Origin: an uncultured Sanguibacteroides sp.
GTDB lineage: Bacteria > Bacteroidota > Bacteroidia > Bacteroidales > Marinifilaceae
Assembly (NCBI RefSeq): GCF_900543425.1
Contig: NZ_UQRQ01000007.1
Span: forward strand, 62,001-126,000
DNA: 64,000 bases
Direction of reading: 5' to 3'
The position numbers and the translations under genes are program-made. The notes beneath the pieces are model-generated. The model had not been told where the DNA came from and made no database searches. It was given only the letters and a program-made list of their open reading frames with translations. Each line of letters begins with the position of its first letter. Within the stretch, counting starts at the first letter, position 1. Below, piece after piece: positions 53,259-62,083 of the stretch.

Positions 53259-54347
53259 TTATTCACCGCCCGTCTCTTTTACAAGAGAAACATTTACCCG
53301 CATGCCGTTCTGCAATTGCATTAATCCGCCTGTAAGTACCGTATCCCCGGGTTGAATGCCGGAAACGACCTCTACGTAACGGGAATCCCGACTCTCCGTT
53401 TCCACGGGTACACTCTGGGCTTTTCCCTCCTTTACTACCCACAAACTTTTCCCATTCATCTCCGGCACGACAGCCTCACTGGGAATCATCATGAATGTCC
53501 GATTGCTTTCCGTCATCAATTCTCCCTTTACAAACATCCCGGCAACCAACTTCGCCGTATTCCGATAGCGAGCTCTCAGGGTAATCATATGAGTCTGGAT
53601 GTCAGACTGGGGATCGATAGCATATATTTCCGCTACAATATCTTCTTCTACTCCTTCGGTCCTGAATTTAATCTTTTTCCCGATCAAAGGAACACTTATG
53701 TATTTTTCAGGAATTGAAAATTCGATTTTCAATACAGAATTATCTATCAAACTGGAAACTTTTGTACTCGGCTGCACATAACTTCCCTCACTCACGTAAC
53801 GAAATCCCATCTTTCCGTCAAAAGGAGCACGGATCTCCGTTCTGGCAATTCTTACTTTTAATAACTCGATATCGGCTAAAAGCATATTGTATTCGGTTTC
53901 CATTTGCTGAAACGATTCATAACTGACAGATTCCCGCTTCAGCAATATCCGTTGACGTTCCAGTTTATCTTCCAACAACTTCTTTTCAAATTCGGCACGC
54001 TCCAACTGAGCCTTTAAATCCGAATCATCCACTTTTAAAAGAAGTGTTCCCTTCCTTACATGATCTCCGTCATTAAAATAAATTTTGTCTACTTTTCCGG
54101 CCGTCTCAGAAACCAATTCGACCTCCTCATTAGGTAATAAAGTCCCGTTAGCAATAATTCCATTATTAGACATAGATAATTTGGCAATACATCCGCTCAC
54201 GGGCAAAACTCCCTGGGATACCCCCCTTCGGCCCTGTCCATTCTTCTGCTGCTTACTGGAAAGATCATTTAAACGAGGAACTAAAATAAGGACTACAATT
54301 ACAATTGGTATGCCTATCTGTAAAACTCTTTTTACCCTTTTATTCAT
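53259..54347 (-). CDS. RND efflux periplasmic adaptor subunit
   Basis: 362 residues with an N-terminal membrane anchor (about 8-25, no lipobox). The HlyD layout is complete: ELVSETAGKVDKIYFNDGDH (first lipoyl half), a coiled-coil hairpin about residues 105-150, RIARTEIRAPFDGKMGFRYV (second half), then barrel and C-terminal domains (GDTVLTGGLMQLQNGMRVNV). First gene of the efflux operon. It differs from the adaptor at 93-1142, which is a lipoprotein, so the two pumps are separate systems. Confidence 0.93.
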   Translation of the reverse strand: MNKRVKRVLQIGIPIVIVVLILVPRLNDLSSKQQKNGQGRRGVSQGVLPVSGCIAKLSMSNNGIIANGTLLPNEEVELVSETAGKVDKIYFNDGDHVRKGTLLLKVDDSDLKAQLERAEFEKKLLEDKLERQRILLKRESVSYESFQQMETEYNMLLADIELLKVRIARTEIRAPFDGKMGFRYVSEGSYVQPSTKVSSLIDNSVLKIEFSIPEKYISVPLIGKKIKFRTEGVEEDIVAEIYAIDPQSDIQTHMITLRARYRNTAKLVAGMFVKGELMTESNRTFMMIPSEAVVPEMNGKSLWVVKEGKAQSVPVETESRDSRYVEVVSGIQPGDTVLTGGLMQLQNGMRVNVSLVKETGGE

Positions 54348-54475
54348 ATTAGTTTTCCATTATGTCTGCATGCACATAGTTTCTCTCCTTCCCCCCATCC
54401 CATACTATCCCATGATTTACTTTATGGACATCAAAAATGGCCAAAAGTTTATTTACAATCCGTTAAGAGTATGTT

Positions 54476-54518
54476 AAAATATAAAAGGGTTTTTCCGACC
54501 AAAACCCTTTTATATTTT
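54476..54518 (-). terminator. Terminator of the CorA gene
   Basis: Perfect 18-base arms (54476-54493 and 54501-54518) with a 7-base loop, 13 bases after the CorA stop. The arm ends give A- and T-runs on either strand. Confidence 0.9.
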
Positions 54519-54530
54519 AATTCTCCTGTA

Positions 54531-55454
54531 TCAAAACCAATTCCTCCATTTAAATACGACAAATCCGATCACCGAGAAAAGGAGAGATACAACAAGCACA
54601 ATCAGAAACCCGTACGGAGTATTCTCTAAAGAATTAGGCACATTCATACCGTATAAACTGGCTATTAACGTCGGAAGCATTAAAATAATGGAAATAGAAG
54701 TCAACCGCTTCATAACGATGTTCAAATTATTGGAGATAACAGAAGCATAAGCATCCATCGTACCACTTAGAATATCACTATAAATACGGGCAGAATCTTG
54801 AGCCTGTCGCTGTTCGATCTCAACATCTTCAACCAAATCTTCATCAAAATACTTACGCTGACTTCTTAAATTTTTCACTTTAATCAACAAATTATCGTTT
54901 CCTCTTAAAGAGGTTATAAAAAAGACTAATGATTTTTCAATTTTTAACAATCGTTGTAACTCCTCATTACGAATTGATTTTTCCAACTCTATTTCAGCCG
55001 CATGCATTTGGTTATTTATTTGCTTCAGGTACTTCAGGTACCAAACAGAAGAAGATAAAAACAAACGAAATACCAAATCCCAAGGTTGTTTTACCTCAAC
55101 TCCCTTACGATCAGCATAATGAATAAAATCGGGAATCATCTCCGTCTTATAATGACATACCGTAATGATCGTATCATCCTTTATAATAAAACCCAATGGC
55201 ACCGTAATAAAAGGAATACTTTCATCGACTTTATAAGGAATACGTAGAATCATAAGTATCCAATCATCTTCAATCTCCAGACGAGAACGCTCATCGATAT
55301 CTTCGATGTCGCCGAAAAACGATTGGGGAACCCCTATTTTTTCCGTGAGAAAACGAATATCTTCTTCCGTCGGTGAAACAACATTAATCCAACAATTAGG
55401 TTCCCACTCCTTCTTTTCTTTGAACCCAACATTACCCATCAGGAATGTTCTCAT
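54531..55454 (-). CDS. corA: CorA-family Mg2+/Co2+ transport protein
   Basis: 307 residues. A soluble N-terminal domain and a long helix (about 150-245) precede two C-terminal membrane helices. The signature YGMNVPN (about 270-276) ends the first helix; the usual phenylalanine after GMN is valine here. It forms a pentameric channel for divalent cations; the variant motif loop leaves the preferred ion open (Mg2+, Co2+ or Zn2+). Single gene with its own terminator. Confidence 0.92.
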   Translation of the reverse strand: MRTFLMGNVGFKEKKEWEPNCWINVVSPTEEDIRFLTEKIGVPQSFFGDIEDIDERSRLEIEDDWILMILRIPYKVDESIPFITVPLGFIIKDDTIITVCHYKTEMIPDFIHYADRKGVEVKQPWDLVFRLFLSSSVWYLKYLKQINNQMHAAEIELEKSIRNEELQRLLKIEKSLVFFITSLRGNDNLLIKVKNLRSQRKYFDEDLVEDVEIEQRQAQDSARIYSDILSGTMDAYASVISNNLNIVMKRLTSISIILMLPTLIASLYGMNVPNSLENTPYGFLIVLVVSLLFSVIGFVVFKWRNWF

Positions 55455-55590
55455 AGCTAATCCTCCTTCAATTTATGAACAGAGGTTAACGGAACCCCCG
55501 TTCTGATTAATACCGTTGATGATAATCGTCCATATCTTGTTTATGAATTTTTACGCTGCAAAAATAAACGAAAGAATTGAATATAAAAAT

Positions 55591-56607
55591 TTATTTTTTC
55601 AAATCGATAAAAATCGGCAAGTGATCACTATATCCTCCCACGTAATACGGCCCACGATAGGTCGGTTTCGGTTTTACCCCGTAATATTTTTTATCTTCTT
55701 CAAGCAAAAAACGGAATGTCCCAACAGTCAAATGACGAGGAGATTGCAGAGGAAACCTGCCATTAAGTAAAACTCCGGACAGAATCAAGTGATCGATGGT
55801 TTGCCACATCCCCTTATACCTGTAGCTCCCGTAATTCTCCTTTAACAAATAATATCCTGTATTATACAGCCCCTTATCCTTTATTCTACGGCTATCGGAA
55901 TCTTTCGTTTTCATCGCTTTCTGGGCAAAAGTATTGGCTTTACCGTTAAGATCTCCCATTATAATGATCGCAGCTCCCGGGTTTCCACGCTGAATGGAAT
56001 CTACTCGTTGACGAATAACCTTAGCCGCACGAACACGCTTCCATTCACTCTGACTCTCGCCTCCTCTCATCGAAGGGAAATGAGCCACAAAAAAATGAAG
56101 CGTATCTCTTTGGTCAACAACCCCTTTACAATACAAAATATCTCTCGTATGACCTTCTCCCTCCAAAGATACCGGAAAAAAACAGGCCTTCAATAATCGA
56201 CAATATGGCTTACGATACAAAAAGGCCACGTCTATACCCCTCGGATCAGGAGAATCCGCATGCACAATACCATACTCTCCATCAGCCAGAGCCGTTTTAC
56301 CAATCAAATCTTCCAAAACCTCCCGATTTTCCACCTCTGCTAATCCGATAAAAACAGGTAGTTCCCCTTCTCCGGTCGCAACCAAAGCCTCCGATATATG
56401 CAATATTTTTGAGCTGTAACGCTCTTTCCCCCAATGTTGTTTTCCCTGGGGAGTAAAATCATCATCTGATGTTTTAGGATCATCCTTAATGTCAAACAAA
56501 TTTTCAACATTATAAAATACAATCCGATAACGTTCCTCTTTTGCCTGTCCATAACTCATTTTAAGAGCGGACAGTAACACCAATATTCCTACAACTATTT
56601 TACACAT
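55591..56607 (-). CDS. Secreted endonuclease/exonuclease/phosphatase family protein
   Basis: 338 residues with a signal peptide (1-20). The fold's motifs are in order: FYNVENLFD (Asn, near residue 34), GLAEVENREVL (metal-binding Glu, near 94), GIDVAFLYR, HFFVAHFPS, IIMGDLNGKAN (Asp/Asn, near 220) and the final YSDHLPIFID (Asp-His, near 328). It hydrolyses phosphodiester bonds in nucleic acid or another substrate outside the cytoplasm. It starts 41 bases after the AhpD-like gene on the same strand. Confidence 0.9.
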   Translation of the reverse strand: MCKIVVGILVLLSALKMSYGQAKEERYRIVFYNVENLFDIKDDPKTSDDDFTPQGKQHWGKERYSSKILHISEALVATGEGELPVFIGLAEVENREVLEDLIGKTALADGEYGIVHADSPDPRGIDVAFLYRKPYCRLLKACFFPVSLEGEGHTRDILYCKGVVDQRDTLHFFVAHFPSMRGGESQSEWKRVRAAKVIRQRVDSIQRGNPGAAIIIMGDLNGKANTFAQKAMKTKDSDSRRIKDKGLYNTGYYLLKENYGSYRYKGMWQTIDHLILSGVLLNGRFPLQSPRHLTVGTFRFLLEEDKKYYGVKPKPTYRGPYYVGGYSDHLPIFIDLKK

Positions 56608-56648
56608 CTTTTATCTTTTTAACCGGAATATTCATCCGATCCGAACGT

Positions 56649-57017
56649 TTACTTTTCCTTATCTGCCCCAGAACGATCTGCTTCCAATTCTTCCCAATAT
56701 TCGAGCGCACGCCTCATATGAGGAATAACAATCGTACCTCCCACAAGATCCGCCACGGCAAAAACCTCGAACAATTGTTCCGTCGTTACTTCCAATTCAT
56801 GACAACGCTCCAGGTGATATTTGATACAATCATCACAACGCAATACCATGGAAGTAGCCAGTCCCAACATCTCTTTCACCTTGGCAGAAAGAGCCCCATC
56901 CATATAAGTATTCGTATCCAGATTATAAATTCGTTTAATCACCTTATTATCAGCAGCTAAAATTTTTTCATTCATTTTAGCCCTGTACTCTCTGAATTGC
57001 TCAACCGTTCTACCCAT
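56649..57017 (-). CDS. AhpD-like carboxymuconolactone decarboxylase family protein
   Basis: 122 residues from the chosen start MGRTVEQFREYR. An in-frame ATG at 57053 would add 12 residues but overlaps the end of rseP, and the added part is unlike the family. The motif CDDCIKYH is the CxxCxxxH active site of AhpD-type peroxidase partners, so a redox role is more likely than decarboxylation. It lies 10 bases after rseP and may be co-transcribed with it. Confidence 0.85.
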   Translation of the reverse strand: MGRTVEQFREYRAKMNEKILAADNKVIKRIYNLDTNTYMDGALSAKVKEMLGLATSMVLRCDDCIKYHLERCHELEVTTEQLFEVFAVADLVGGTIVIPHMRRALEYWEELEADRSGADKEK

Positions 57018-57027
57018 AAAACATGTC

Positions 57028-58362
57028 TTAATGAAATAACTTAAGTATATCATTTGTATTGGCTAACACAAGCAGCAGCAATAAAAATATCATTCCCGCT
57101 ATTTGTGCGTTCTCTAAAAATTTCTCGTTCGGTTTTCTCCGGGTAATAACCTCATATAACAAGAACACCACGTGTCCCCCATCCAACGCCGGAATCGGCA
57201 ATAAGTTCATCACCCCTAAAATAATAGATAATAGAGCCGTTAAACTCCAGAAAGCTTGCCAATCCCAATATCCCGGAAATATATTACCGATAGACAAGAA
57301 ACCTCCTACCGATTTCAATGCCTCCGGATTCTTAAACAATTTAAACTGTTTCAGATAGGAACTGATCTGATCAATCCCCATACGGATACCGGCTGGAATG
57401 GCTTCAAAGAAAGAGTAATATTTCACGGCATAATCAAAAGCCGGGTCTATTTTAACTCCGACTCCTATTATCCCGTCAGCTCCCACCGGAATAGCCACGG
57501 TCAATGTATCCGTACCCCTCAAGATTTCTGCCTGTAAGGTATCATTTTTATGTGAACGTATGATTTTCGTATATTCGTCATAATAGGTAAACGTCTCTCC
57601 ATTTAATCTCAAAAAACGGTCACTCACTACAATACCCGCATTTTTTGCCGGAGATTCCTCAGCAAAACCAACAATCTCTCCCGAATAAGGATAACGGGGT
57701 TCTATTAACATTTTATGTGCAAATCCCTTGGAAGAGTATGTCAGTAAATTTTTCACCAACGATGAAGGCAAATCGATATTCACCAATTGTCCGTCCCGAA
57801 GCACTTGCATCGTTTTAGGACTCTCCAATAAAATAGTCGGAATAATATCGGAGAAGCGTTCTAATTTCTGATTATCCAAAGAGAGGACAATATCACCGGT
57901 TTGCATACCCACATCCGTAAATAGGCTATCGCAAACGACCCCGTATTTTACATTCTCTGCCGGTAAATACTTCTCTCCCCAAGCAAATAAAATCATGATG
58001 TAGATAAAGAAGGCTAAAATAAAATTAACCAAAACTCCTCCTAACATGATTAACAAACGTTGCCATGCCGGCTTGGCCCGAAACTCATAAGGTTTAGGAG
58101 GTTCTTTCATCTGCGCGATATCCATGGATTCATCTATCATTCCGGAAATTTTCACATATCCGCCCAAAGGCAACCATCCCATTCCGTATTCGGTATCTCC
58201 CTTCTTAAATTTAAATAGTGAAAACCACGGATTAAAAAAGATATAAAATTTTTCGACTCTGGTCTTAAAAATCTTTGCCATCATAAAATGTCCGAATTCA
58301 TGTAACAAGACTAAAATGGAAAGACTCAATATAAACTGTACAACCTTTACAACTATTTCCAT
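57028..58362 (-). CDS. rseP: RseP-type site-2 zinc metalloprotease
   Basis: 444 residues. The zinc motif HEFGH (His21, Glu22, His25) lies in the first membrane helix and the third ligand in the late motif NLLPIPALDGGH (about 395-406). Two PDZ-like regions (about 150-215 and 225-300) sit between helices. It cleaves anti-sigma factors or signal peptides within the membrane. This window also encodes a FecR-type anti-sigma factor, and RseP relatives are known to process such proteins in other bacteria, so it is a plausible partner. It lies between dxr and the AhpD-like gene. Confidence 0.94.
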   Translation of the reverse strand: MEIVVKVVQFILSLSILVLLHEFGHFMMAKIFKTRVEKFYIFFNPWFSLFKFKKGDTEYGMGWLPLGGYVKISGMIDESMDIAQMKEPPKPYEFRAKPAWQRLLIMLGGVLVNFILAFFIYIMILFAWGEKYLPAENVKYGVVCDSLFTDVGMQTGDIVLSLDNQKLERFSDIIPTILLESPKTMQVLRDGQLVNIDLPSSLVKNLLTYSSKGFAHKMLIEPRYPYSGEIVGFAEESPAKNAGIVVSDRFLRLNGETFTYYDEYTKIIRSHKNDTLQAEILRGTDTLTVAIPVGADGIIGVGVKIDPAFDYAVKYYSFFEAIPAGIRMGIDQISSYLKQFKLFKNPEALKSVGGFLSIGNIFPGYWDWQAFWSLTALLSIILGVMNLLPIPALDGGHVVFLLYEVITRRKPNEKFLENAQIAGMIFLLLLLVLANTNDILKLFH

Positions 58363-58441
58363 ATCTCAATTTTAAATTTTTGCTTCAATAATTTCACCTG
58401 TCTAATTTCCTGCATTTTTCTGACGATTACTCTGTACGAAT

Positions 58442-59596
58442 CTATTTATTAACGATCTCCATAGCTATTTCACGTCCTTCCTTATCCGTCTCTATATAAT
58501 CCTGCAAATCGGGTTTCCGTATAAAACAGACTCTGGAGACGGTCTCTTCTATGATTTCGGACATACGAGTAAACGAAACTTTCTCTTTTAAAAAAGCATC
58601 AACCGCAATCTCATTTGCCGCATTCAATATACAAGGAACATTACCTCCTGTTTCCATCGCCTCAAAAGCCAATCCCAAATTACGAAAGGTGACCGGATCC
58701 GGTTTCTCGAACGTCAAATTGGAATATCGGCCAAAATCGATACGTTCAAACGAGGAAACAACCCGATCCGGATAGGTCAGTGCGTATTGAATAGGTAAAC
58801 GCATATCAGGCATTCCCAATTGCGCCTTAATACACCCGTCCGTAAACTGAACCATAGAATGTACGATTGATTGCGGATGAACCAATACCTCTATTTGAGA
58901 CGATTTCAAACCAAACAACCACTTAGCCTCGATTGCTTCGAATCCCTTATTCATCATGGAAGCGGAATCAATTGTTACTTTAGCTCCCATCTTCCAATTC
59001 GGATGCTTTAAAGCTTGGGCCGGAGTGACCCGTTTCAAAAATTCACAATCCTTACCTCGAAACGGACCTCCGGAAGCTGTTAACAAAATCTTCTCAACGG
59101 GATTATTCATTTCACCCGTCAAACATTGAAATATAGCAGAATGCTCCGAATCTACGGGTAATATGGCTACCTTATATTCCGTTATCAGGTCATGAATCAA
59201 ATCACCGGCAACGACCAATGTCTCTTTATTGGCTAATGCTATCGTTTTACCAGCTTTTATTGCCCGGATCGTAGGTAACAAACCACTATAACCTACCATG
59301 GCCGTCACAACGACATCAATGGTAGAACTCTCCACCACTTGTGCTATCGCCTCACTCCCAGCGTATACTTTTATATCTTCATTTTCCAACAGCCCTCTTA
59401 ATTGCCCGTATTTATCCTCGTTAGCAATAACCACCATATTCGGTTTAAAGCGAATGGCCTGTTGAGCTAACAATTCGACCTGATTATTGGCTGTCAGTAC
59501 CTCAACACGAAAACGTTCAGGATTTGCCTCTATCACTTGCAACGTTTGAGTCCCAATCGAACCTGTCGAACCTAATATCGCGATATTTTTCATCAC
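58442..59596 (-). CDS. dxr: 1-deoxy-D-xylulose 5-phosphate reductoisomerase
   Basis: 384 residues, the standard length. The NADPH motif GSTGSIGTQTL (about 8-18) opens the protein; the metal-binding and substrate block follows (LPVDSEHSAIFQCL, about 145-158; LLTASGGPFRG; HPNWKMGAKVTIDSASMMNKGFE split over about 208-230). It makes 2-C-methyl-D-erythritol 4-phosphate, the committed step of the non-mevalonate isoprenoid route. It lies upstream of rseP, an order common in many bacteria. Confidence 0.96.
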   Translation of the reverse strand: MMKNIAILGSTGSIGTQTLQVIEANPERFRVEVLTANNQVELLAQQAIRFKPNMVVIANEDKYGQLRGLLENEDIKVYAGSEAIAQVVESSTIDVVVTAMVGYSGLLPTIRAIKAGKTIALANKETLVVAGDLIHDLITEYKVAILPVDSEHSAIFQCLTGEMNNPVEKILLTASGGPFRGKDCEFLKRVTPAQALKHPNWKMGAKVTIDSASMMNKGFEAIEAKWLFGLKSSQIEVLVHPQSIVHSMVQFTDGCIKAQLGMPDMRLPIQYALTYPDRVVSSFERIDFGRYSNLTFEKPDPVTFRNLGLAFEAMETGGNVPCILNAANEIAVDAFLKEKVSFTRMSEIIEETVSRVCFIRKPDLQDYIETDKEGREIAMEIVNK

Positions 59597-59647
59597 TATC
59601 TATATACGCCGGAAACAAATTCCATTCCGAACGTTCTCTTTCTTTAA

Positions 59648-60529
59648 TTATTTAAACTTAATATAATTCTCCGGGTTAATCGGCTTTCCCGCCTTCCACA
59701 ACTCCAAATGTAAATGCAATCCCGTTGTCTCCTCTCCCGTATTCCCGACAATCGAAATAACTTCTCCGGCACGGACAAAATCACCCTGTTTTTTCAATAG
59801 AACGGAGTTATGTTTATAAATGGAGATCAAATTACTCCCGTGCTGAACAGCCAAAACAAACCCCGTTTCCACCGTCCAGTCAGCAAAAATAACCACTCCA
59901 TCCAACACACTTGATACATTGGTATTTTGTTTCGTTACCAAATCGATACCGTAATGACGCTTCGCTTCATCAAAGTGATTGGTTACAATTCCTTGTAATG
60001 GCGGGAAGAAATGGTAAAAATCATCCGGAGAAGAAGAGACCTGCCCTAACGAAAGATTAAAACGTTCTTTCTCCTCTATCATCTCTCTAAAACCATTTTC
60101 TTCAGGAGTCGTACCCATGACTATCGTATCGTGATTGATTTTCTCTATAGGTGTCGTAACCCTGGCGGTAGTATCTCCATCCTCTCCCATCATAACCATA
60201 CGGATAGACTGAAAGAATTGATCTTTTTTATTCAACTCGACCATCAACGAGTCAACTCGCAAAGCATTTAAAGTAATCTGACGCCTCATGGCCCGATCCG
60301 GGTATCCCGGAATAAATTCCCGCAAATTGGTAAAAGCAATCAATATGATCGTCAAAGTAATTAAAACTACTGCTAACGTACTCAAGGCCATGAACACATG
60401 CAACGGAGATAAACGGAAATGCATCACCTCTTCGTAAGTAGATTCGTTGAAGATGGTAAGCTTGTATCTATTTTTTAGTTTACTCCAAAAATTCTTTTTA
60501 CGCTTCATTTGACTATTTTTAGCCTCCAA
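59648..60529 (-). CDS. M23-family (LytM/NlpD) peptidase
   Basis: 293 residues with one membrane helix (about 46-70) and a short coiled-coil before a C-terminal LytM domain (about 180-290). Zinc ligands are visible in HYGIDLV (His, Asp) and GLHLHLELW (HxH). It is a membrane-anchored murein endopeptidase or an amidase activator. All catalytic positions appear intact, so an active enzyme is likely. It precedes dxr by 51 bases on the same strand. Confidence 0.92.
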   Translation of the reverse strand: MEAKNSQMKRKKNFWSKLKNRYKLTIFNESTYEEVMHFRLSPLHVFMALSTLAVVLITLTIILIAFTNLREFIPGYPDRAMRRQITLNALRVDSLMVELNKKDQFFQSIRMVMMGEDGDTTARVTTPIEKINHDTIVMGTTPEENGFREMIEEKERFNLSLGQVSSSPDDFYHFFPPLQGIVTNHFDEAKRHYGIDLVTKQNTNVSSVLDGVVIFADWTVETGFVLAVQHGSNLISIYKHNSVLLKKQGDFVRAGEVISIVGNTGEETTGLHLHLELWKAGKPINPENYIKFK

Positions 60530-60567
60530 AAATAGTACAAAAATCTAATTATCCCATCTTGTCAACC

Positions 60568-61824
60568 CTAACTTTTCTTTTCTTCCGGTTCATTTACTAA
60601 AATTCGATTCGGATACTGGAAGACTTGCAAACTAAAATAGGGAATTACGGCTAATAAATGGTCGAAAATATCGGATTGTATCTTCTCGTAAGTAACCCAC
60701 TCCTGATTTTTAGAAAAACAATAAATTTCCAAAGGTATTCCCGTCGGAGTCGGTTGAAGCTGGCGTACCATATAGGTCATATTCAAATTAATATCCGGAT
60801 TAGCTTTCAAACGCAATACGGCATAGTGTCGAAACACACCTAAATTCGTTAAACGCCTTTCGTCGAGTATATCCTCTTTTCCCTCATTCGCTTTATCTAT
60901 TTCAGGCAAAATACTCTCTATATATCCCTTTAAAAACTCGGATTTTCTCAAGGTAGCAATCTCTTCGTCCGATAAAAAATGGACAGAATGCATATCAATA
61001 TTAACCCATCTCATAATCCGCCGACCGTCAGACTCCTGCATCCCCCTCCAATTGGTAAAAGAGGCCGAAACCATCTGGTACGTCGGTATCGTGGTTATCG
61101 TCATATCCCAGTTTTGTACTTTCACGGTATAGAGATTAATTTCCAGTACCGTACCGTCAGCATTGTTACTGGGCATCACGATCCAATCTCCAATCCTTAC
61201 CATCTGATTAGCCAATAACTGAACTCCGGCTACAAACCCCAAAATGGCATCTTTAAAAATTAACATAAGTACCGCCGCAAAAGCTCCCAATCCGACCAAG
61301 AGGTTACGAGGAGATTCTCCAATAAAAATGCTGATAATGGTAATGAAAATAGCAGAGAAAACAAAGATTTTAGCCACTTGTATAAATACCTTAATCGGAC
61401 GATCTCTGGCTATCGGATAGGATTCATAAATTTTATTGGCCGCATCCATTGCGGCTATCATAATAAATCCCGATACAATCAATATCCAGACAACAATCAA
61501 ATGATGAAAAGTATCAATCTTTTCCCAATCTCCATAAACAAATCGAATGGCAAAATCGATAAAAATAGGAGGAATCAGGTTAAACAATTTTTCAAAAAAA
61601 CGCTCTTGCAATAATATATCATCCCATTTCGTTTTCGTACGACGAACCATTTTGGCTATCAATTTAATAAGCCATTTCCGGGCTATAAAAGTCAAAAGCC
61701 ACGCGATAATTACGACAACAATTAACTGTATTATGATTTCAACCGTAGAAGCCGTCTCCGGATCCGTGATTCCCAAATCGAGCCAAGAAAGCCAACGATG
61801 CCAATCCATTTTTAATTCCATCAT
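60568..61824 (-). CDS. Mechanosensitive ion channel (MscS family)
   Basis: 418 residues. About four N-terminal helices (about 25-45, 70-90, 103-125, 148-168) lead to the pore helix LLVGLGAFAAVLMLIFKDAILGFVAG (residues ~175-200, shown here as two adjoining parts), then the cytoplasmic beta domain (IGDWIVMPSNNADGTVLEIN). Its length and extra helices recall YbdG/MscM-like members rather than small MscS. It releases solutes on osmotic downshock. It starts 38 bases upstream of the M23 gene. Confidence 0.9.
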   Translation of the reverse strand: MMELKMDWHRWLSWLDLGITDPETASTVEIIIQLIVVVIIAWLLTFIARKWLIKLIAKMVRRTKTKWDDILLQERFFEKLFNLIPPIFIDFAIRFVYGDWEKIDTFHHLIVVWILIVSGFIMIAAMDAANKIYESYPIARDRPIKVFIQVAKIFVFSAIFITIISIFIGESPRNLLVGLGAFAAVLMLIFKDAILGFVAGVQLLANQMVRIGDWIVMPSNNADGTVLEINLYTVKVQNWDMTITTIPTYQMVSASFTNWRGMQESDGRRIMRWVNIDMHSVHFLSDEEIATLRKSEFLKGYIESILPEIDKANEGKEDILDERRLTNLGVFRHYAVLRLKANPDINLNMTYMVRQLQPTPTGIPLEIYCFSKNQEWVTYEKIQSDIFDHLLAVIPYFSLQVFQYPNRILVNEPEEKKS

Positions 61825-62041
61825 TTTTATTCGATCTATTTTTTATTCTATACGGAAACTTCAAAAAAATGTCACATAATCTCCTCATCTTTTGGTAAAA
61901 TCAGCATTGATCATTAAAAATAATTAACACAGAATCTCACTATATAAAGAAAAGCAGGTTCATTTTTCCCTATTTTTACAATTACCCCCTAAATTAACGT
62001 TAAACCGTTAACTTTTCATATCAATTGAAGCAAGTGTTTAC

Positions 62042-62049
62042 TATATTTG
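62042..62049 (+). promoter_or_regulatory. Candidate -7 element for the M16 peptidase
   Basis: TATATTTG matches TAnnTTTG exactly, 34 bases before the start; the -33 region is a poor match. Confidence 0.35.
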
Positions 62050-62083
62050 CAAACACAAACATTAAAACATTAAAAAAACTCGT

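Noticed and set aside
56649..57053. Longer start for the AhpD-like protein at 57053
   Set aside because: It overlaps the rseP coding end by 26 bases and adds 12 residues without family support; MGRTVEQFREYR is the better start.
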